Shown here piece after piece: positions 39,213 through 50,220 of a stretch of 64,000 nucleotides of DNA. Position numbers and translations under genes: made by a program. Position 1 is the stretch's first letter. Each line of letters begins with the position of its first letter. This DNA comes from Xanthomonas sp. CFBP 8443 (GTDB lineage Bacteria; Pseudomonadota; Gammaproteobacteria; Xanthomonadales; Xanthomonadaceae). Under the pieces are notes generated by a model, which saw nothing but the letters and a program-made list of their open reading frames with translations, did no database searches and was not told the DNA's origin. Location of the stretch: the NCBI RefSeq assembly GCF_025666195.1, contig NZ_CP102592.1:806001-870000 (forward strand), given 5' to 3'.

Positions 39213-39536
39213 ATGACCAAGTATGCCAAGCGCGTCCACACCGACCAGGCGCAGATCCAGGCGCTGGAGGAACTGATCCTGCAGTTGCCGGAGCAGTCCA
39301 ACGTGCGCATCGAACTCACCGACGGCAGCGCGTTCCTGGGCACCGTCACGATCCGCCCGAGCATCCAGCAGTTCCGCGACGAGAACGAGCGCGAAGGCAG
39401 CAACGCGCAGGTGCGGATCGACGGCCTCGACGATCCTGCCGAACACCACTACATCTGGCTGGACGAGATCCGCAGCGTGCGCCAGCTCCCGGCCCGGCCC
39501 TGGGACAACGACCCGCGCGGCGACGAGACGTCTTGA
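39213..39536 (+). CDS. DUF3247 family protein
   Basis: A 107-residue protein with the DUF3247 pattern: MTKYAKRVHTDQAQIQALEE, then RIELTDGSAFLGTVTIRPSI and HHYIWLDEIRSVRQL. The fold is a small Sm-like beta-barrel in known structures, from memory. The family is largely restricted to Xanthomonadaceae, which supports the taxonomic call. Function unknown. Confidence 0.87.
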   Translation: MTKYAKRVHTDQAQIQALEELILQLPEQSNVRIELTDGSAFLGTVTIRPSIQQFRDENEREGSNAQVRIDGLDDPAEHHYIWLDEIRSVRQLPARPWDNDPRGDETS

Positions 39537-39607
39537 CGCGTCTTTCACTTTTGCCGCGGCGTGGCTGTGCATCATCGGAACCCCCCGAGCCTGGATGCCC
39601 ACGAAGA

Positions 39608-40942
<1,335 letters not shown>

Positions 40943-41114
40943 AAGACGTCATGGTGCCGTGCCCCGGCCTGCCGGCCGGGTACGGCGGCAGGCCGGGGAC
41001 TGGGTGTGGGGAGAGCGGCATGCCGATCGGATCGGCGCCGTCCGTGCTTTGCCGTGCCGTACTTTTGCGGACGGAGTGGCGCCATCCTTGTGCGCGAGTG
41101 CTGACGGTCAGCGC

Positions 41115-41320
41115 GTCGCGACTGAAGTCGCTCCCACAAGGAAACGCTGCACCGTCACTGATTTGTCGGAATGCCCAAATGCCCAGTGTGGGAGCGACTT
41201 CAGTCGCGACGCGCGAAGCCAAGACCCCGCACCGAACTAAGCCTGCGCTGCACGACTTCTCTAGTCACGACAGCCCGGCCAGCACACGCACACCCCTGTA
41301 GGAGCGGCTTCAGCCGCGAC
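41115..41320. repeat. Three dispersed REP units
   Basis: Units at 41115-41138 (inverted GACTGAAGTCGCTCCC form), 41187-41210 (GGGAGCGACTTCAGTC form) and 41297-41320 (TAGGAGCGGCTTCAGCC form). They lie in the 593-bp gap 40943-41535, which otherwise holds no gene that I can support. Confidence 0.8.
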
Positions 41321-41535
41321 AGACATCACAACCCAAGCGCTGTAGAAAAACGGCGAAAAGCTATCGAGCCGCACGCCACGTGCCACGCGGGCCGCACAAC
41401 GCCCCCAGCTCAGACGCCCCATTCCAACGGCAAAATCCCCGCCACCCCAGGGAAAGCCGATCCCGCACGCTCAAATCAAGCGTCAACGCCGGGCACGTCA
41501 ACGCGCACCCGGCATCGCAGATGCCGCTCGGCGGC

Positions 41536-41799
41536 CTAGTGGTCCACCGGCGCCGGCTCCACGCCGAAGCGGCGCGCATAGCCGCGCTCGTTGAACACGC
41601 GCTCCACCTCGGCATCGCCCAGTTCCGGCGCGGCATAGACTGCATAGACCACGCTGCCGTCGTCGCGTTCGCCGCGCTGGTGCAGGCGGTAGCGCGGGCG
41701 CCCGGTGCCGGTGTTTTCCGGGTAGTGCAGCGGTGGCTGGCTGCCGTCCAGGTCCACTTCGCTGTTGTCGACGACGCCACCGATGAACACTGCGCGCAT
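41536..41799 (-). CDS. Small conserved hypothetical protein
   Basis: An 87-residue protein starting MRAVFIGGVVDNSEVDLDG. The ATG at 41799 is preferred over one four codons upstream because GGAGAGG lies just before it. It contains RYRLHQRGERDDGSVVYAVY and a C-terminal RVFNERGYARRFG. It is soluble and unrecognised. Confidence 0.65.
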   Translation of the reverse strand: MRAVFIGGVVDNSEVDLDGSQPPLHYPENTGTGRPRYRLHQRGERDDGSVVYAVYAAPELGDAEVERVFNERGYARRFGVEPAPVDH

Positions 41800-41941
41800 T
41801 TGCCTCTCCATCCGTTCGGGGTGACCTGCAGCCTAGGCGCGAGAATGTTGCCATCGCATCAATGATGCGTTCGCTAAGCGCAAAACCGGGCCGGCGGCGC
41901 ACTGCCGGTAGAATGCGCATTCCCTGTCCGATCCCGATCCC

Positions 41942-43015
41942 ATGCCGGCTCTGCAAGACGCTCCCCTCGACACCCTGTTCCTGCCGTTCGCCCAGGGCGC
42001 GCTGCGCTGGCCCGCCGGCAAGGTGCTGTTCCTGCGCGCGCGCGACGGCTGGGCATTGCGCCAGCATGCGCAGCCGGCGCAACTGGTGTGCGAACAGGGC
42101 TACCGCCCGTTCGCCACCGCCCTGGAGCAGGGCGGCTGCCAGGTCCGCGCCGAGGACGCCGGCGAGCATGACGACGTCGGCGGCTATGCGCTGGTGCTGG
42201 TGCTGCCGCCGCGGCAGCGCGACGAGGCGCGCGCGTTGCTGGCGCGCGCAGTGGCGCTGGCCGCGCCGGGCGGGGTGGTGTTGGCCTGCCAGTCCAACAA
42301 CGAAGGCGCCCGCTCCGGCGAGGACGACCTGCAGCAGCTGGCCGGGCTGGGCGGCAAGCTGACCAAGAACCACTGCCGCGCGTATTGGACCGCGCCGCTG
42401 CACGGCGGCCACGACGCCGCGCTGCAGCAGCGCTGGGCCAAGCTGGACGCGCCGCGGCCGATCCTGGACGGGCGCTTCCGCAGCCGTCCCGGCGTGTTCG
42501 CCTGGGATCGCATCGACCCGGCCTCGGCGCTGCTGGCCGAGCACCTGCCGGCCGACCTGGCCGGCCGCGGCGCCGATCTCGGCGCCGGCTACGGCTATCT
42601 GTCCGCGGAATTGCTGGCACGCTGCCCGAAGATCGCCGCGCTGGACCTGTTCGAGGCCGACGCGCGCGCGCTGGCGCTGGCCCGCTCGAATCTGGCGCAG
42701 GCGCCGGCCGCGGTGGAGATGGGCTATCACTGGCACGACGTGACCGCGGGGCTGCCGGCGCAGTACGACTTCATCGTCAGCAACCCGCCGTTCCATGCGC
42801 CCGGGCGCATGGAGCGCCCGGACATCGGTCGCCGCTTCATCGCCGTGGCCGCGCAGGCGCTCAAGCCCGGCGGCAAGCTCTATCTGGTGGCGAACCGGCA
42901 CCTGCCCTACGAGGCGGTGCTCGATACCAGCTTCGGCGACACCAAGGTGGTCGCCACCCGCGACGGCTTCAAGCTGATCCTGGCGGTGCGTGCCCGCGCC
43001 ACGGTCCGCCGATGA
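41942..43015 (+). CDS. rsmC: 16S rRNA (guanine-N2)-methyltransferase RsmC-like
   Basis: A 357-residue two-domain methyltransferase. The N-terminal half is the degenerate SAM domain typical of RsmC (GGVVLACQSNNEGARSGE). The C-terminal half is active: SAM-binding GADLGAGYGYLSAELL and the N2-guanine motif IVSNPPFHAPGR. RsmC modifies G1207 of 16S rRNA. It overlaps the rsuA start by ATGA, making a small rRNA-modification operon. Confidence 0.92.
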   Translation: MPALQDAPLDTLFLPFAQGALRWPAGKVLFLRARDGWALRQHAQPAQLVCEQGYRPFATALEQGGCQVRAEDAGEHDDVGGYALVLVLPPRQRDEARALLARAVALAAPGGVVLACQSNNEGARSGEDDLQQLAGLGGKLTKNHCRAYWTAPLHGGHDAALQQRWAKLDAPRPILDGRFRSRPGVFAWDRIDPASALLAEHLPADLAGRGADLGAGYGYLSAELLARCPKIAALDLFEADARALALARSNLAQAPAAVEMGYHWHDVTAGLPAQYDFIVSNPPFHAPGRMERPDIGRRFIAVAAQALKPGGKLYLVANRHLPYEAVLDTSFGDTKVVATRDGFKLILAVRARATVRR

Positions 43016-43728
43016 AGCTGGTCAAGCATCTGGCCAACCTGGGCTACGGCAGCCGCAAGCAGGTTGCACTGATGTTCCGCGAAGGCCGCGTCACCGACGC
43101 CGACGGCGAGGTGCTGTACGCCGACGACCAGGTCGAGCACGCGACGATCCGCATCGACGGCGAGGCGCTGGACCCGCCGCCGGGGCTGATCCTGGCGCTG
43201 CACAAGCCGGTCGGCTACACCTGCTCGACCAAGGATCCGGGCCGCATCGTCTACGACCTGCTGCCGCCGCGCTTCCGCCTGCGCTCGCCGCTGCTGTCCA
43301 CGGTCGGGCGGCTGGACCGCGACACCAGCGGCCTGCTGCTGATGACCGACGACGGCGCGCTGCTGCATCGCATCGTCTCGCCGAAATCGCAGCTGGCCAA
43401 GGTCTACGAAGCGACCCTGGCCGAGGACCTGCGCGGCGACGAGGCGGCGCAGTTCGCCAGCGGCACGCTGTTGCTGGACGGCGAGACCACGCCGCTGCTG
43501 CCGGTGGAGCTGGAGGTGCTGGGCCCGCGCCAGGCGCGCATCACCCTGTACGAAGGCCGCTACCACCAGGCGCGGCGCATGTTCGCCGCGGTCGGCAACC
43601 ACGTGGCGACGCTGCACCGCAGCCGCATCGGCGGCTTCGCGCTAGAACAGACGCTGCCGGCCGGACAGTGGCGCGTGCTGGAGGCGGCGGATCTGGCGCA
43701 GGTGTTTGGGGCCGAGATTCGGCAGTAG
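43012..43728 (+). CDS. rsuA: Ribosomal small-subunit pseudouridine synthase RsuA
   Basis: A 238-residue pseudouridine synthase. An S4-like RNA-binding segment covers residues 1-45 (LGYGSRKQVALMFREGRVTD). The catalytic domain has the conserved Asp in VGRLDRDTSGLLLMTDDG and the C-terminal EGRYHQARRMFAAVGNHV. RsuA makes pseudouridine 516 in 16S rRNA. It is translationally coupled to rsmC through ATGA. Confidence 0.9.
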   Translation: MKLVKHLANLGYGSRKQVALMFREGRVTDADGEVLYADDQVEHATIRIDGEALDPPPGLILALHKPVGYTCSTKDPGRIVYDLLPPRFRLRSPLLSTVGRLDRDTSGLLLMTDDGALLHRIVSPKSQLAKVYEATLAEDLRGDEAAQFASGTLLLDGETTPLLPVELEVLGPRQARITLYEGRYHQARRMFAAVGNHVATLHRSRIGGFALEQTLPAGQWRVLEAADLAQVFGAEIRQ

Positions 43729-43811
43729 GGATTGGGGATTGGTAAAAGCGCGGTCAGCGCGCTCTGGCGATCCTTGCCGTTACCAATCACGAATCCCCAA
43801 TCACGGATCCC
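43728..43811. repeat. Heptad inverted-repeat element (GGGATTG type)
   Basis: Two GGGATTG heptads at 43728-43742 face inverted copies (CCAATCACGAATCCCCAATC) at 43783-43811. The element lies between the convergent rsuA and DUF1415 genes and runs a few bases into the 3' end of each, so it may serve as a terminator for both. Confidence 0.75.
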
Positions 43812-44361
43812 GGTTCTCGAACAGCTTCTTCCAGCCATCCAATCCCAGCGTCTCCAACGTCTGCAGATTGCGCTCCACGATCACGTCCGCGTCCGGGAAC
43901 GCGGCCACCGCGCGTTCGACGCTGTCCTCGCGCAGCAGGTGCAGGGTGGGGAAGGGCGCGCGGTTGGTGTAGTTGCCGATGTCCTCCGGCGCGGTGCCGG
44001 CGAACTGGTAGTGCGGATGGAAGCTGGCCACCTGCAGGATGCCGTGCAGGTCCAGCGCGTCCACCGCGGCGTCGGCGTTGTCGAGGAAATCGTTGTAGTC
44101 CAGGAAATCGCCCAGCACCTGCGGATGCACGATCAAGGTGGTGTCGATCTGCTCGGCGGGGGTATCGCGCAGCAACAGCAGTTCCTCGCTCAACTCTTCC
44201 AGCAAGGCTTCGGGCGTGGTCGCGTCGCTGAGCACGTAGCGGATCTGCTGCTTGACGTGCACCGCCTTGGCGAACGGACACAGGTTCAGGCCGATGACCG
44301 CGCGTTCCAGCCACAGGCGGGTCGCGGCGATCGGGTCGGCGTTGGGGTCGGGATCGTTCAA
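43801..44361 (-). CDS. DUF1415 family protein
   Basis: A 186-residue protein with DUF1415 signatures: RLWLERAVIGLNLCPFAKAV near the start, then LLLLRDTPAEQIDTTLIVHP and a C-terminal TLHLLREDSVERAVAAFPDA. Cytosolic; function unknown. The Cys in LNLCPFA is conserved in the family, from memory. It follows yajQ on the same strand after 70 bp. Confidence 0.9.
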   Translation of the reverse strand: MNDPDPNADPIAATRLWLERAVIGLNLCPFAKAVHVKQQIRYVLSDATTPEALLEELSEELLLLRDTPAEQIDTTLIVHPQVLGDFLDYNDFLDNADAAVDALDLHGILQVASFHPHYQFAGTAPEDIGNYTNRAPFPTLHLLREDSVERAVAAFPDADVIVERNLQTLETLGLDGWKKLFENRDP

Positions 44362-44431
44362 GGCGGTTCCAGCGGGCGAGGGCGGGCGGCGAGCGGGCGA
44401 AGCGTGCGGCGGGCATGCCGCCGCGCACGGG

Positions 44432-44914
44432 TCAGTCGCGGAAATTCTCGAACTGCAGCGGCAACTCGAAATCGCTCTTCTTCAGCAGCGCCATCACGTC
44501 CTGCAGGTCGTCGCGCTTCTTGCCGCTGATGCGCAGCTTGTCGCCGTTGATCTGCGCTTCCACCTTGAGCTTGGCGTCCTTGATCGCGGCGACGATCTTC
44601 TTGGCCAGCTTCTGCTCGATGCCCTGCTTGACCGTGACCTTCTGCCGCGCGCCGGCCAGGTTGGTCTCCACGTCGCCGAACTCCAGGCAGCGCACGTCGA
44701 TGCCGCGCGCGATCAGCCGCGCGCGCAGGATGTCGGTCATCTGCTTGACCTGGAAGTCGCTCGGCGCCGCCTGGGTGATGACCTGGTCGTCGAGCTCGAA
44801 GCTGGCCTCCACGCCCTTGAAATCGAAGCGGGTCGACAGCTCGCGGTTCGCCTGGTCGATGGCGTTGGTCAGTTCGTGCTTGTCGATTTCGGAGACGACG
44901 TCGAAGGAAGGCAT
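44432..44914 (-). CDS. yajQ: YajQ family nucleotide-binding protein
   Basis: A 160-residue protein beginning MPSFDVVSEIDKHELTNAID, the standard YajQ start, with RFDFKGVEASFELDDQ and IKDAKLKVEAQINGDKLRIS. It has two ferredoxin-like folds. A Xanthomonas campestris homologue (XC_3703) is reported to bind cyclic di-GMP and act with a transcription factor in virulence; the same role is inferred here. It could form an operon with the DUF1415 gene. Confidence 0.95.
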   Translation of the reverse strand: MPSFDVVSEIDKHELTNAIDQANRELSTRFDFKGVEASFELDDQVITQAAPSDFQVKQMTDILRARLIARGIDVRCLEFGDVETNLAGARQKVTVKQGIEQKLAKKIVAAIKDAKLKVEAQINGDKLRISGKKRDDLQDVMALLKKSDFELPLQFENFRD

Positions 44915-45021
44915 GGCAGATCCTCGGGAAAGACCCCATATCCTACCGATGTCGCCGCAGCGCCGCTGCCGACGCGGCCGCGCTGCTGGGCGGCGCTAAC
45001 GATCGCGGCGATAATCCGCGC

Positions 45022-45918
45022 ATGCCCACCTCCCGTTCCAACGCCGCGGCCGCCGCCTGGATGGTCGCGGCGGTCGCCTGCTTCGCGCTGATGGATGCGG
45101 CGATGAAGATGCTGACCGCGCACTATCCGGCGCTGCAGGTCGCCACGCTGCGTGGCGGCGCCTCGCTGCCGTTCGTGCTGGTGTGGGTGCTGGCCACCGC
45201 CGGCCCGCGCTCGATCCTGCCGGTGCGCTGGGGCCTGCACCTGCTGCGCGGCGTGCTCGGCATCGCCATGATCGGCTGCTTCGCCTGGGCGCTGCGCAGC
45301 CTGCCGCTGTCCACCGCCTACACGATCTACTTCGTCGCCCCGCTGCTGGTGGCGGCGCTGTCGGTGCCGCTGCTGGGCGAACACGTCGGTCCGCGGCGCT
45401 GGGCCGCGATCGGCATCGGTCTGGTCGGGGTGCTGGTGGTGCTGCGCCCGGGCGTGGGCGGCTTCGTGTCGCTGCCGGGGCTGATGGTGCTGCTGGCGGC
45501 GGCCGCCTACGCGGTCGCGGCGGTGCTGGTCAGCCTGCTGGCGCGCACCGAGACGCCGCAATCGCTGGTGGTCTGGTTCCTGCTGATCATGGCGCTCGGC
45601 GCCGGGGCGCTGGCGCTGCCGGGCTGGGTCCCGCTGCGCCTGGCCGATGCCGGCTGGATCGCCGCGCTCGGCCTGGCCGGCGCGCTGGGACAGGTGGCCT
45701 TGACCCAGGCGTTCCGCCGCGGCGACGCCTCGCTGATCGCGCCGCTGGAGTACAGCGGGCTGATCTGGGTGATCCCGTGGGACTGGCTGCTGTGGCGCAA
45801 GCTGCCCGACGCCTGGACCTGGCTGGGCGCGGCGATCATCGTCGCCAGCGGCCTGTACCTGCTGCACCGCGAGCGGGTCCGCGCCACCGTGCGTCCGCCG
45901 CCGCAGGCGCATCCGTAG
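45022..45918 (+). CDS. EamA-family (DMT) transporter
   Basis: A 298-residue inner-membrane protein with about ten hydrophobic helices arranged as two EamA repeats. These include LPLSTAYTIYFVAPLLVAAL in the first half and YSGLIWVIPWDWLLWRKLPD in the second. Members export metabolites; the substrate is unknown. It diverges from yajQ and precedes metN by about 110 bp. Confidence 0.9.
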   Translation: MPTSRSNAAAAAWMVAAVACFALMDAAMKMLTAHYPALQVATLRGGASLPFVLVWVLATAGPRSILPVRWGLHLLRGVLGIAMIGCFAWALRSLPLSTAYTIYFVAPLLVAALSVPLLGEHVGPRRWAAIGIGLVGVLVVLRPGVGGFVSLPGLMVLLAAAAYAVAAVLVSLLARTETPQSLVVWFLLIMALGAGALALPGWVPLRLADAGWIAALGLAGALGQVALTQAFRRGDASLIAPLEYSGLIWVIPWDWLLWRKLPDAWTWLGAAIIVASGLYLLHRERVRATVRPPPQAHP

Positions 45919-46029
45919 CCGGCGCCGCTGCCTGCGGCCGCACGCGCAAGCGTTAGAATCGAATGGAATAACGCGCACAACCTTGGCCTGATAGGCTTTG
46001 CGCCCCCTTCCGCTGCCGGTCCCCGCGCG

Positions 46030-47037
46030 TTGATCCAGTTCGAGCACCTGCACAAGTCCTACTCCGTCGCCGGCCAATCGGTCGTGGCGCTGCACCCGCT
46101 CGACCTGGACATCCGGGCCGGCGAGGTGTTCGGCATCATCGGCCACTCCGGCGCCGGCAAGTCGACCCTGATCCGGCTGATCAACCGGCTCGAGGAGCCC
46201 AGCGGCGGGCGCCTGCTGATCGGCGGCGAAGACGTCACCGCGCTCGACCGCGCCGGCCTGCGCACGCTGCGCCGGCGCATCGGCATGATCTTCCAGCACT
46301 TCAACCTGCTGTCCTCGCGCAGCGTCGCCGGCAATGTCGCCTTCCCGCTGGAACTGGCCGGCACCCCGCGCGCGCAGATCGATGCGCGGGTGGCCGAACT
46401 GCTGGCCCGGGTCGGCCTGGCCGAGCACGCCAACAAATATCCGGCGCAGCTGTCCGGCGGGCAGAAGCAACGCGTCGGCATCGCCCGCGCGCTGGCCACC
46501 GGGCCGCAGATCCTGCTCTGCGACGAGGCCACCAGCGCGCTGGATCCGCAGACCACCGCCTCGGTGCTGAGCCTGCTGGCGCAGATCAACCGCGAGCTGG
46601 GCCTGACCATCGTGCTGATCACCCACGAGATGGACGTGATCCGCCGCGTCTGCGACCGCGTGGCGGTGCTCGACGCCGGGCACCTGGTCGAGAGCGGGCC
46701 GGTCACCGAGGTGTTCCTGCACCCGCGGCATCCGACCACGCGCCGCTTCGTGTCCGAGGCCGAGCATGTCGACGAAGGCGAACTGCATCGCGACTTCGGC
46801 GCGGTGGCCGGGCGCATCCTGCGCCTGACCTTCGTCGGCGGCGATACCTATGCGCCGCTGCTCGGGCGCATCGCGCGCGAGACCGCGGTGGACTACAACA
46901 TCCTGTCCGGGCGCATCGACCGGATCAAGGACACCCCGTACGGCCAGCTGACCGTGGCCCTGGTCGGCGGCGACGTGGACGCAGCGCAGGCCGCGTTCGT
47001 CGCCGCCAGCGTGCATGTCGAGGAGTTGCGCCGATGA
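46030..47037 (+). CDS. metN: Methionine ABC transporter ATP-binding protein MetN
   Basis: A 335-residue ABC ATPase. Walker A is [14 protein letters not shown], the signature [16 protein letters not shown], Walker [12 protein letters not shown], and the switch His in ITHEMDVIR. The C-terminal ~90 residues are a NIL domain ([20 protein letters not shown]), which senses methionine and shuts the transporter. The start is a TTG with no strong ribosome-binding site; no better start lies near. It overlaps metI by ATGA. Confidence 0.94.
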   Translation: MIQFEHLHKSYSVAGQSVVALHPLDLDIRAGEVFGIIGHSGAGKSTLIRLINRLEEPSGGRLLIGGEDVTALDRAGLRTLRRRIGMIFQHFNLLSSRSVAGNVAFPLELAGTPRAQIDARVAELLARVGLAEHANKYPAQLSGGQKQRVGIARALATGPQILLCDEATSALDPQTTASVLSLLAQINRELGLTIVLITHEMDVIRRVCDRVAVLDAGHLVESGPVTEVFLHPRHPTTRRFVSEAEHVDEGELHRDFGAVAGRILRLTFVGGDTYAPLLGRIARETAVDYNILSGRIDRIKDTPYGQLTVALVGGDVDAAQAAFVAASVHVEELRR

Positions 47038-47729
47038 TCCCGTTCGCGACCGCCGCCAGCGGGTTCTTCCGCAATCTCGACCCCGGCAAATGGGCCGAGA
47101 TCGGCAACGCCACGCTGGACACGCTGCTGATGCTCGGCGGCTCGCTGCCGCTGACTCTGCTGATCGGCCTGCCGCTGGGCGTGCTGCTGTTCCTGACCGG
47201 GCCGCGCCAGACCCACCAGCGGCCGCTGCTGTACGGCGTGCTGGCGCTGGCGATCAACGTGCTGCGCTCGGTGCCCTTCATCATCCTGATGATCGCGATG
47301 ATCCCGCTGACGCTGTGGGCGATGGGCACCTCGCTGGGCGTGCGCGGCGCGATCCTGCCGCTGGTGGTCGGCGCGGCGCCGTTCTATGCGCGGCTGGTGG
47401 AGACGGCGCTGCGCGAAGTGGACCGCGGCGTGGTCGAGGCCAGCCTGGCGATGGGCGCGACCACCTGGCAGCTGGTGACGCGGGTGTTGCTGCCTGAAGC
47501 GCGGCCGGGACTGATCGCCGGCGCCACGGTGACCACCATCGCGCTGATCGGCTTCACCGCGATGGGCGGCGCGATCGGCTCCGGCGGCCTCGGCGACCTG
47601 GCCTACCGCGACGGCTACCAGCGTTCGCACGCCGACGTGGCGCTGATCACCGTGGTGGTGCTGCTGTTGCTGGTGCAGGGCCTGCAGATGCTCGGCGATC
47701 GGCTGGTCGCGCATTACAGCCGGCGCTGA
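47034..47729 (+). CDS. metI: Methionine ABC transporter permease MetI
   Basis: A 231-residue permease with five to six membrane helices. The coupling loop to MetN is [20 protein letters not shown], and the family's [18 protein letters not shown] follows. It overlaps metN by four bases. It transports D/L-methionine with MetN and MetQ. Confidence 0.95.
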   Translation: MIPFATAASGFFRNLDPGKWAEIGNATLDTLLMLGGSLPLTLLIGLPLGVLLFLTGPRQTHQRPLLYGVLALAINVLRSVPFIILMIAMIPLTLWAMGTSLGVRGAILPLVVGAAPFYARLVETALREVDRGVVEASLAMGATTWQLVTRVLLPEARPGLIAGATVTTIALIGFTAMGGAIGSGGLGDLAYRDGYQRSHADVALITVVVLLLLVQGLQMLGDRLVAHYSRR

Positions 47730-47755
47730 GCGCGCAGCTCACCTGTTCGCTCTTC

Positions 47756-47822
47756 TGTAGGAGCGGCTTCAGCCGCGACCGGATCTATCGGTAAAGCGGT
47801 CGCGGCTGAAGCCGCTCCTACA
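47756..47822. repeat. Inverted REP pair between metI and metQ
   Basis: GGAGCGGCTTCAGCCGCGAC and its inverted copy face each other with ~20 bp between, filling most of the gap between metI and metQ. Such a hairpin within an operon often stabilises upstream mRNA or lets the binding-protein gene be expressed at a different level. Confidence 0.85.
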
Positions 47823-47926
47823 GAAAAGCCATCCTTGGCCCTTCGCCGCATGCAGCGCCCGGGTCTGCTAGCTTGCCCGCATGGCGGCCTGGCCGCTCTT
47901 CTTCCCCACGTTTTCGGATTCCCGCC

Positions 47927-48733
47927 ATGACCAAGCTCCCGCTTCGCCTGCTGCTCGCCACCGCCGTGCTGGCTCTTGCCGCCTGCGGCAAAACGTCCTC
48001 GTCCGGCGCCGACAGCGGACGCCTCAGCGTCGCCGCCACCGCGGTGCCGCATGCGGAGATCCTTGAGGTGGTCAAGCCGATGTTGGAGAAAGAGGGCCTG
48101 ACCCTGGACGTGCGCGTGTTCAACGACTACGTGCAGCCCAACGACCAGGTGGTGCAGAAGCAGATCGACGTGAACTACTTCCAGACCGAGCCGTACCTGG
48201 ACGCCTACAACCGCGATCGCAAGAGCGACCTGGTCACCGTGGTCGGCGTGCACATCGAGCCGTTCGGCGCCTACTCGCGCCGGGTCAAGTCGCTGGCCGA
48301 GCTGCCGCAGGGCGCCGACGTGGTGATCCCCAACGATCCCAGCAACAACAGCCGCGCGCTGATCCTGCTGGACAAGGCCGGGGTCATCAAGCTCAAGGAT
48401 CCGTCCAACGCGCTGTCCACCCAGCGCGACATCGTCGCCAATCCCAAGCAGCTGAAGTTCCGCGAACTGGATTCGGCGATGCTGCCGCGGGTGCTGGACC
48501 AGGTCGACCTGGCGCTGATCAACACCAACTACGCGCTCGACGCCGGGCTCAATCCCACCCGCGACGCGCTGGCGATCGAGAGCAAGGACTCGCCGTACGT
48601 GAACTTCCTGGTCGCGCGCGCCGACAACAAGGACGACCCGCGCGTGCAGAAGCTGGCCAAGGCGCTGACCAGTCCCGAGGTCAAGGCCTTCATCGAGCGC
48701 AAGTACCAGGGCGCGGTGCTGCCGGCGTTCTGA
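47927..48733 (+). CDS. metQ: Methionine-binding lipoprotein MetQ
   Basis: A 268-residue NlpA-family lipoprotein. The lipobox is VLALAAC at about residue 17. The mature protein begins the NlpA domain with VAATAVPHAEILEVVKPML, and VDVNYFQTEPYLDAYN is the family core. It delivers methionine to MetIN from the periplasm. It is 197 bp after metI, with the REP pair between, so it may be co-transcribed or have its own promoter. Confidence 0.94.
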   Translation: MTKLPLRLLLATAVLALAACGKTSSSGADSGRLSVAATAVPHAEILEVVKPMLEKEGLTLDVRVFNDYVQPNDQVVQKQIDVNYFQTEPYLDAYNRDRKSDLVTVVGVHIEPFGAYSRRVKSLAELPQGADVVIPNDPSNNSRALILLDKAGVIKLKDPSNALSTQRDIVANPKQLKFRELDSAMLPRVLDQVDLALINTNYALDAGLNPTRDALAIESKDSPYVNFLVARADNKDDPRVQKLAKALTSPEVKAFIERKYQGAVLPAF

Positions 48734-48745
48734 GGAGACCCGCGC

Positions 48746-49309
48746 ATGCCGTTGCTGCTGGCCATTCCGCTGGCGATCGTGATCGCGCTGGCGGTCACCG
48801 CGGTGTTGTTGCCGCTGTCGCTGCTGCAGCGCTTCCGCTACGGCACCTCGCGGCGCCAGGCGCGGGCGTGGCTGGCTGGCGTGCAGTTCTGGTCGGCGCT
48901 GGTGTCCAGCGCGCTGTTGCTGGGCTTCGCGCTGATCGCCGCACACTGGTGGCCCAACGCGGCGGCCTATGCCTGTCTCGGTTGGCTGGCGGGCCTCGCC
49001 CTGGGCGCGCTGGGGATCTGGTTGAGCCGGTTCGAACCGTTGCCGCAGGGCCTGTACTACACGCCGAACCTGTGGCTGGTGCTGGCGATGACGCTGCTGG
49101 TGGTGGCACGCATCGGCGCCGGCCTGGTGCAGGGCTGGCGCAGCATGAGCGAGCACGCGGCGTGGCCGGCGCAGGGCTGGATGAGCCACGCCAGCCTCCT
49201 TGGCGCGGCGGCGTTGTTGCTCGGCTACGCCTGCGCGTATGCATGGCTGCTGCGGCGCAAGGCGCGACATTACGACCGCTATCGCGGCTACGACCGTTCG
49301 CCACGCTGA
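48746..49309 (+). CDS. Uncharacterised membrane protein downstream of metQ
   Basis: A 187-residue protein with about five hydrophobic helices and a basic C-terminal tail (RRKARHYDRYRGYDRSPR). It starts 12 bp after metQ with a GAGGAG site, so it is probably part of the met operon. It vaguely resembles DUF1453/CcdC-like proteins. Function unknown. Confidence 0.72.
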   Translation: MPLLLAIPLAIVIALAVTAVLLPLSLLQRFRYGTSRRQARAWLAGVQFWSALVSSALLLGFALIAAHWWPNAAAYACLGWLAGLALGALGIWLSRFEPLPQGLYYTPNLWLVLAMTLLVVARIGAGLVQGWRSMSEHAAWPAQGWMSHASLLGAAALLLGYACAYAWLLRRKARHYDRYRGYDRSPR

Positions 49310-49353
49310 GCGGCGGCTCGGCGCGCAGTGCCGCGGTGCGGCCAGCGCAAAAA

Positions 49354-49378
49354 CAAACGGGCCCATCGGGCCCGTTTG
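49354..49378. terminator. Bidirectional terminator between the met locus and ompW
   Basis: CAAACGGGCCC and GGGCCCGTTTG form a perfect 11-bp hairpin with a 3-base loop between two convergent genes. The T-rich ends (CCCGTTTG in either direction) fit a shared intrinsic terminator. Confidence 0.85.
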
Positions 49379-49401
49379 CATGTGACGCGATGCAGGCGTG
49401 C

Positions 49402-50037
49402 TTAGAAGCGCGCGCCGACGCCGAAGCTGACCAGCCACGGATCCAGCTTCAGGTCCTGGCCGGTGCCGCTGCCGGCGACCTGCACTTCCGGGCGCGAATG
49501 CATGTAGCGCGCATCGGCACGGGCGAACCAGGTCGAGTTGATGTTCATGTCCACGCCGACGGTGCCGATCGCACCCTTGGCGGTGTCCAGGCCGACGTGC
49601 TGGCCGCTGGCCGACAGGCCGTCGATCTTCTCGTTGCTGAAGTTCGACTCGTAGTAGCCGACACCGACGAACGGACGGAACACGTTGTCAGCCTGGCCGA
49701 AGTGGTACTGGCCGCTCAGCGCCAGCGGCTGCTGCTCGACCGTGCCGACCTTGCCCACGCCGCTGGCGTTGACGCGGTGGTTGAACTTGTCGGCCGCGCC
49801 CCACAGTTCCACCGCCCAGTTGTCGTTGATCAGCCAGCTGGCGCTGATGGTCGGCGCCGGGCCGCCATCGATGTCCAGGCCATTGGCCGGCTTGGAATGG
49901 GGGTCGAGCAGGGTTGCGCTGCCGACGACGGAAAAGCGCTTGCCGGATGCAGTATCGGCGCCGTCCTGCGCAAACGCGGCAGGCGCGAACGCGAGAGCGG
50001 AAACGACAGCCAGGCTCAGCATTTGAATGGACCGCAT
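49402..50037 (-). CDS. ompW: OmpW-family outer-membrane protein
   Basis: A 211-residue outer-membrane beta-barrel with a signal peptide of about 23 residues (SALAFAPAAFAQ). Typical OmpW segments are DGGPAPTISASWLINDNWAV and FRPFVGVGYYESNF, and it ends in LVSFGVGARF with the terminal Phe used for barrel assembly. It forms an eight-stranded channel for small hydrophobic molecules. The ATG is preceded by GAGGAGATTC. Confidence 0.9.
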   Translation of the reverse strand: MRSIQMLSLAVVSALAFAPAAFAQDGADTASGKRFSVVGSATLLDPHSKPANGLDIDGGPAPTISASWLINDNWAVELWGAADKFNHRVNASGVGKVGTVEQQPLALSGQYHFGQADNVFRPFVGVGYYESNFSNEKIDGLSASGQHVGLDTAKGAIGTVGVDMNINSTWFARADARYMHSRPEVQVAGSGTGQDLKLDPWLVSFGVGARF

Positions 50038-50220
50038 TGGGAATCTCCTCATCTTTTTCTTGTGGGGCCACGGGGAGTGGGCGCGCACACCGTATCGATG
50101 AGAAGATGAATCGACGCCGACCCCGTCCGGGCGAGTCCAGGCATCGTTCAGACACACGCGTTCGATGCCTGAAATAACGAGGTTTTAAGGCTTGGCGACA
50201 TTCATCGTGGTGCCCTCGAC

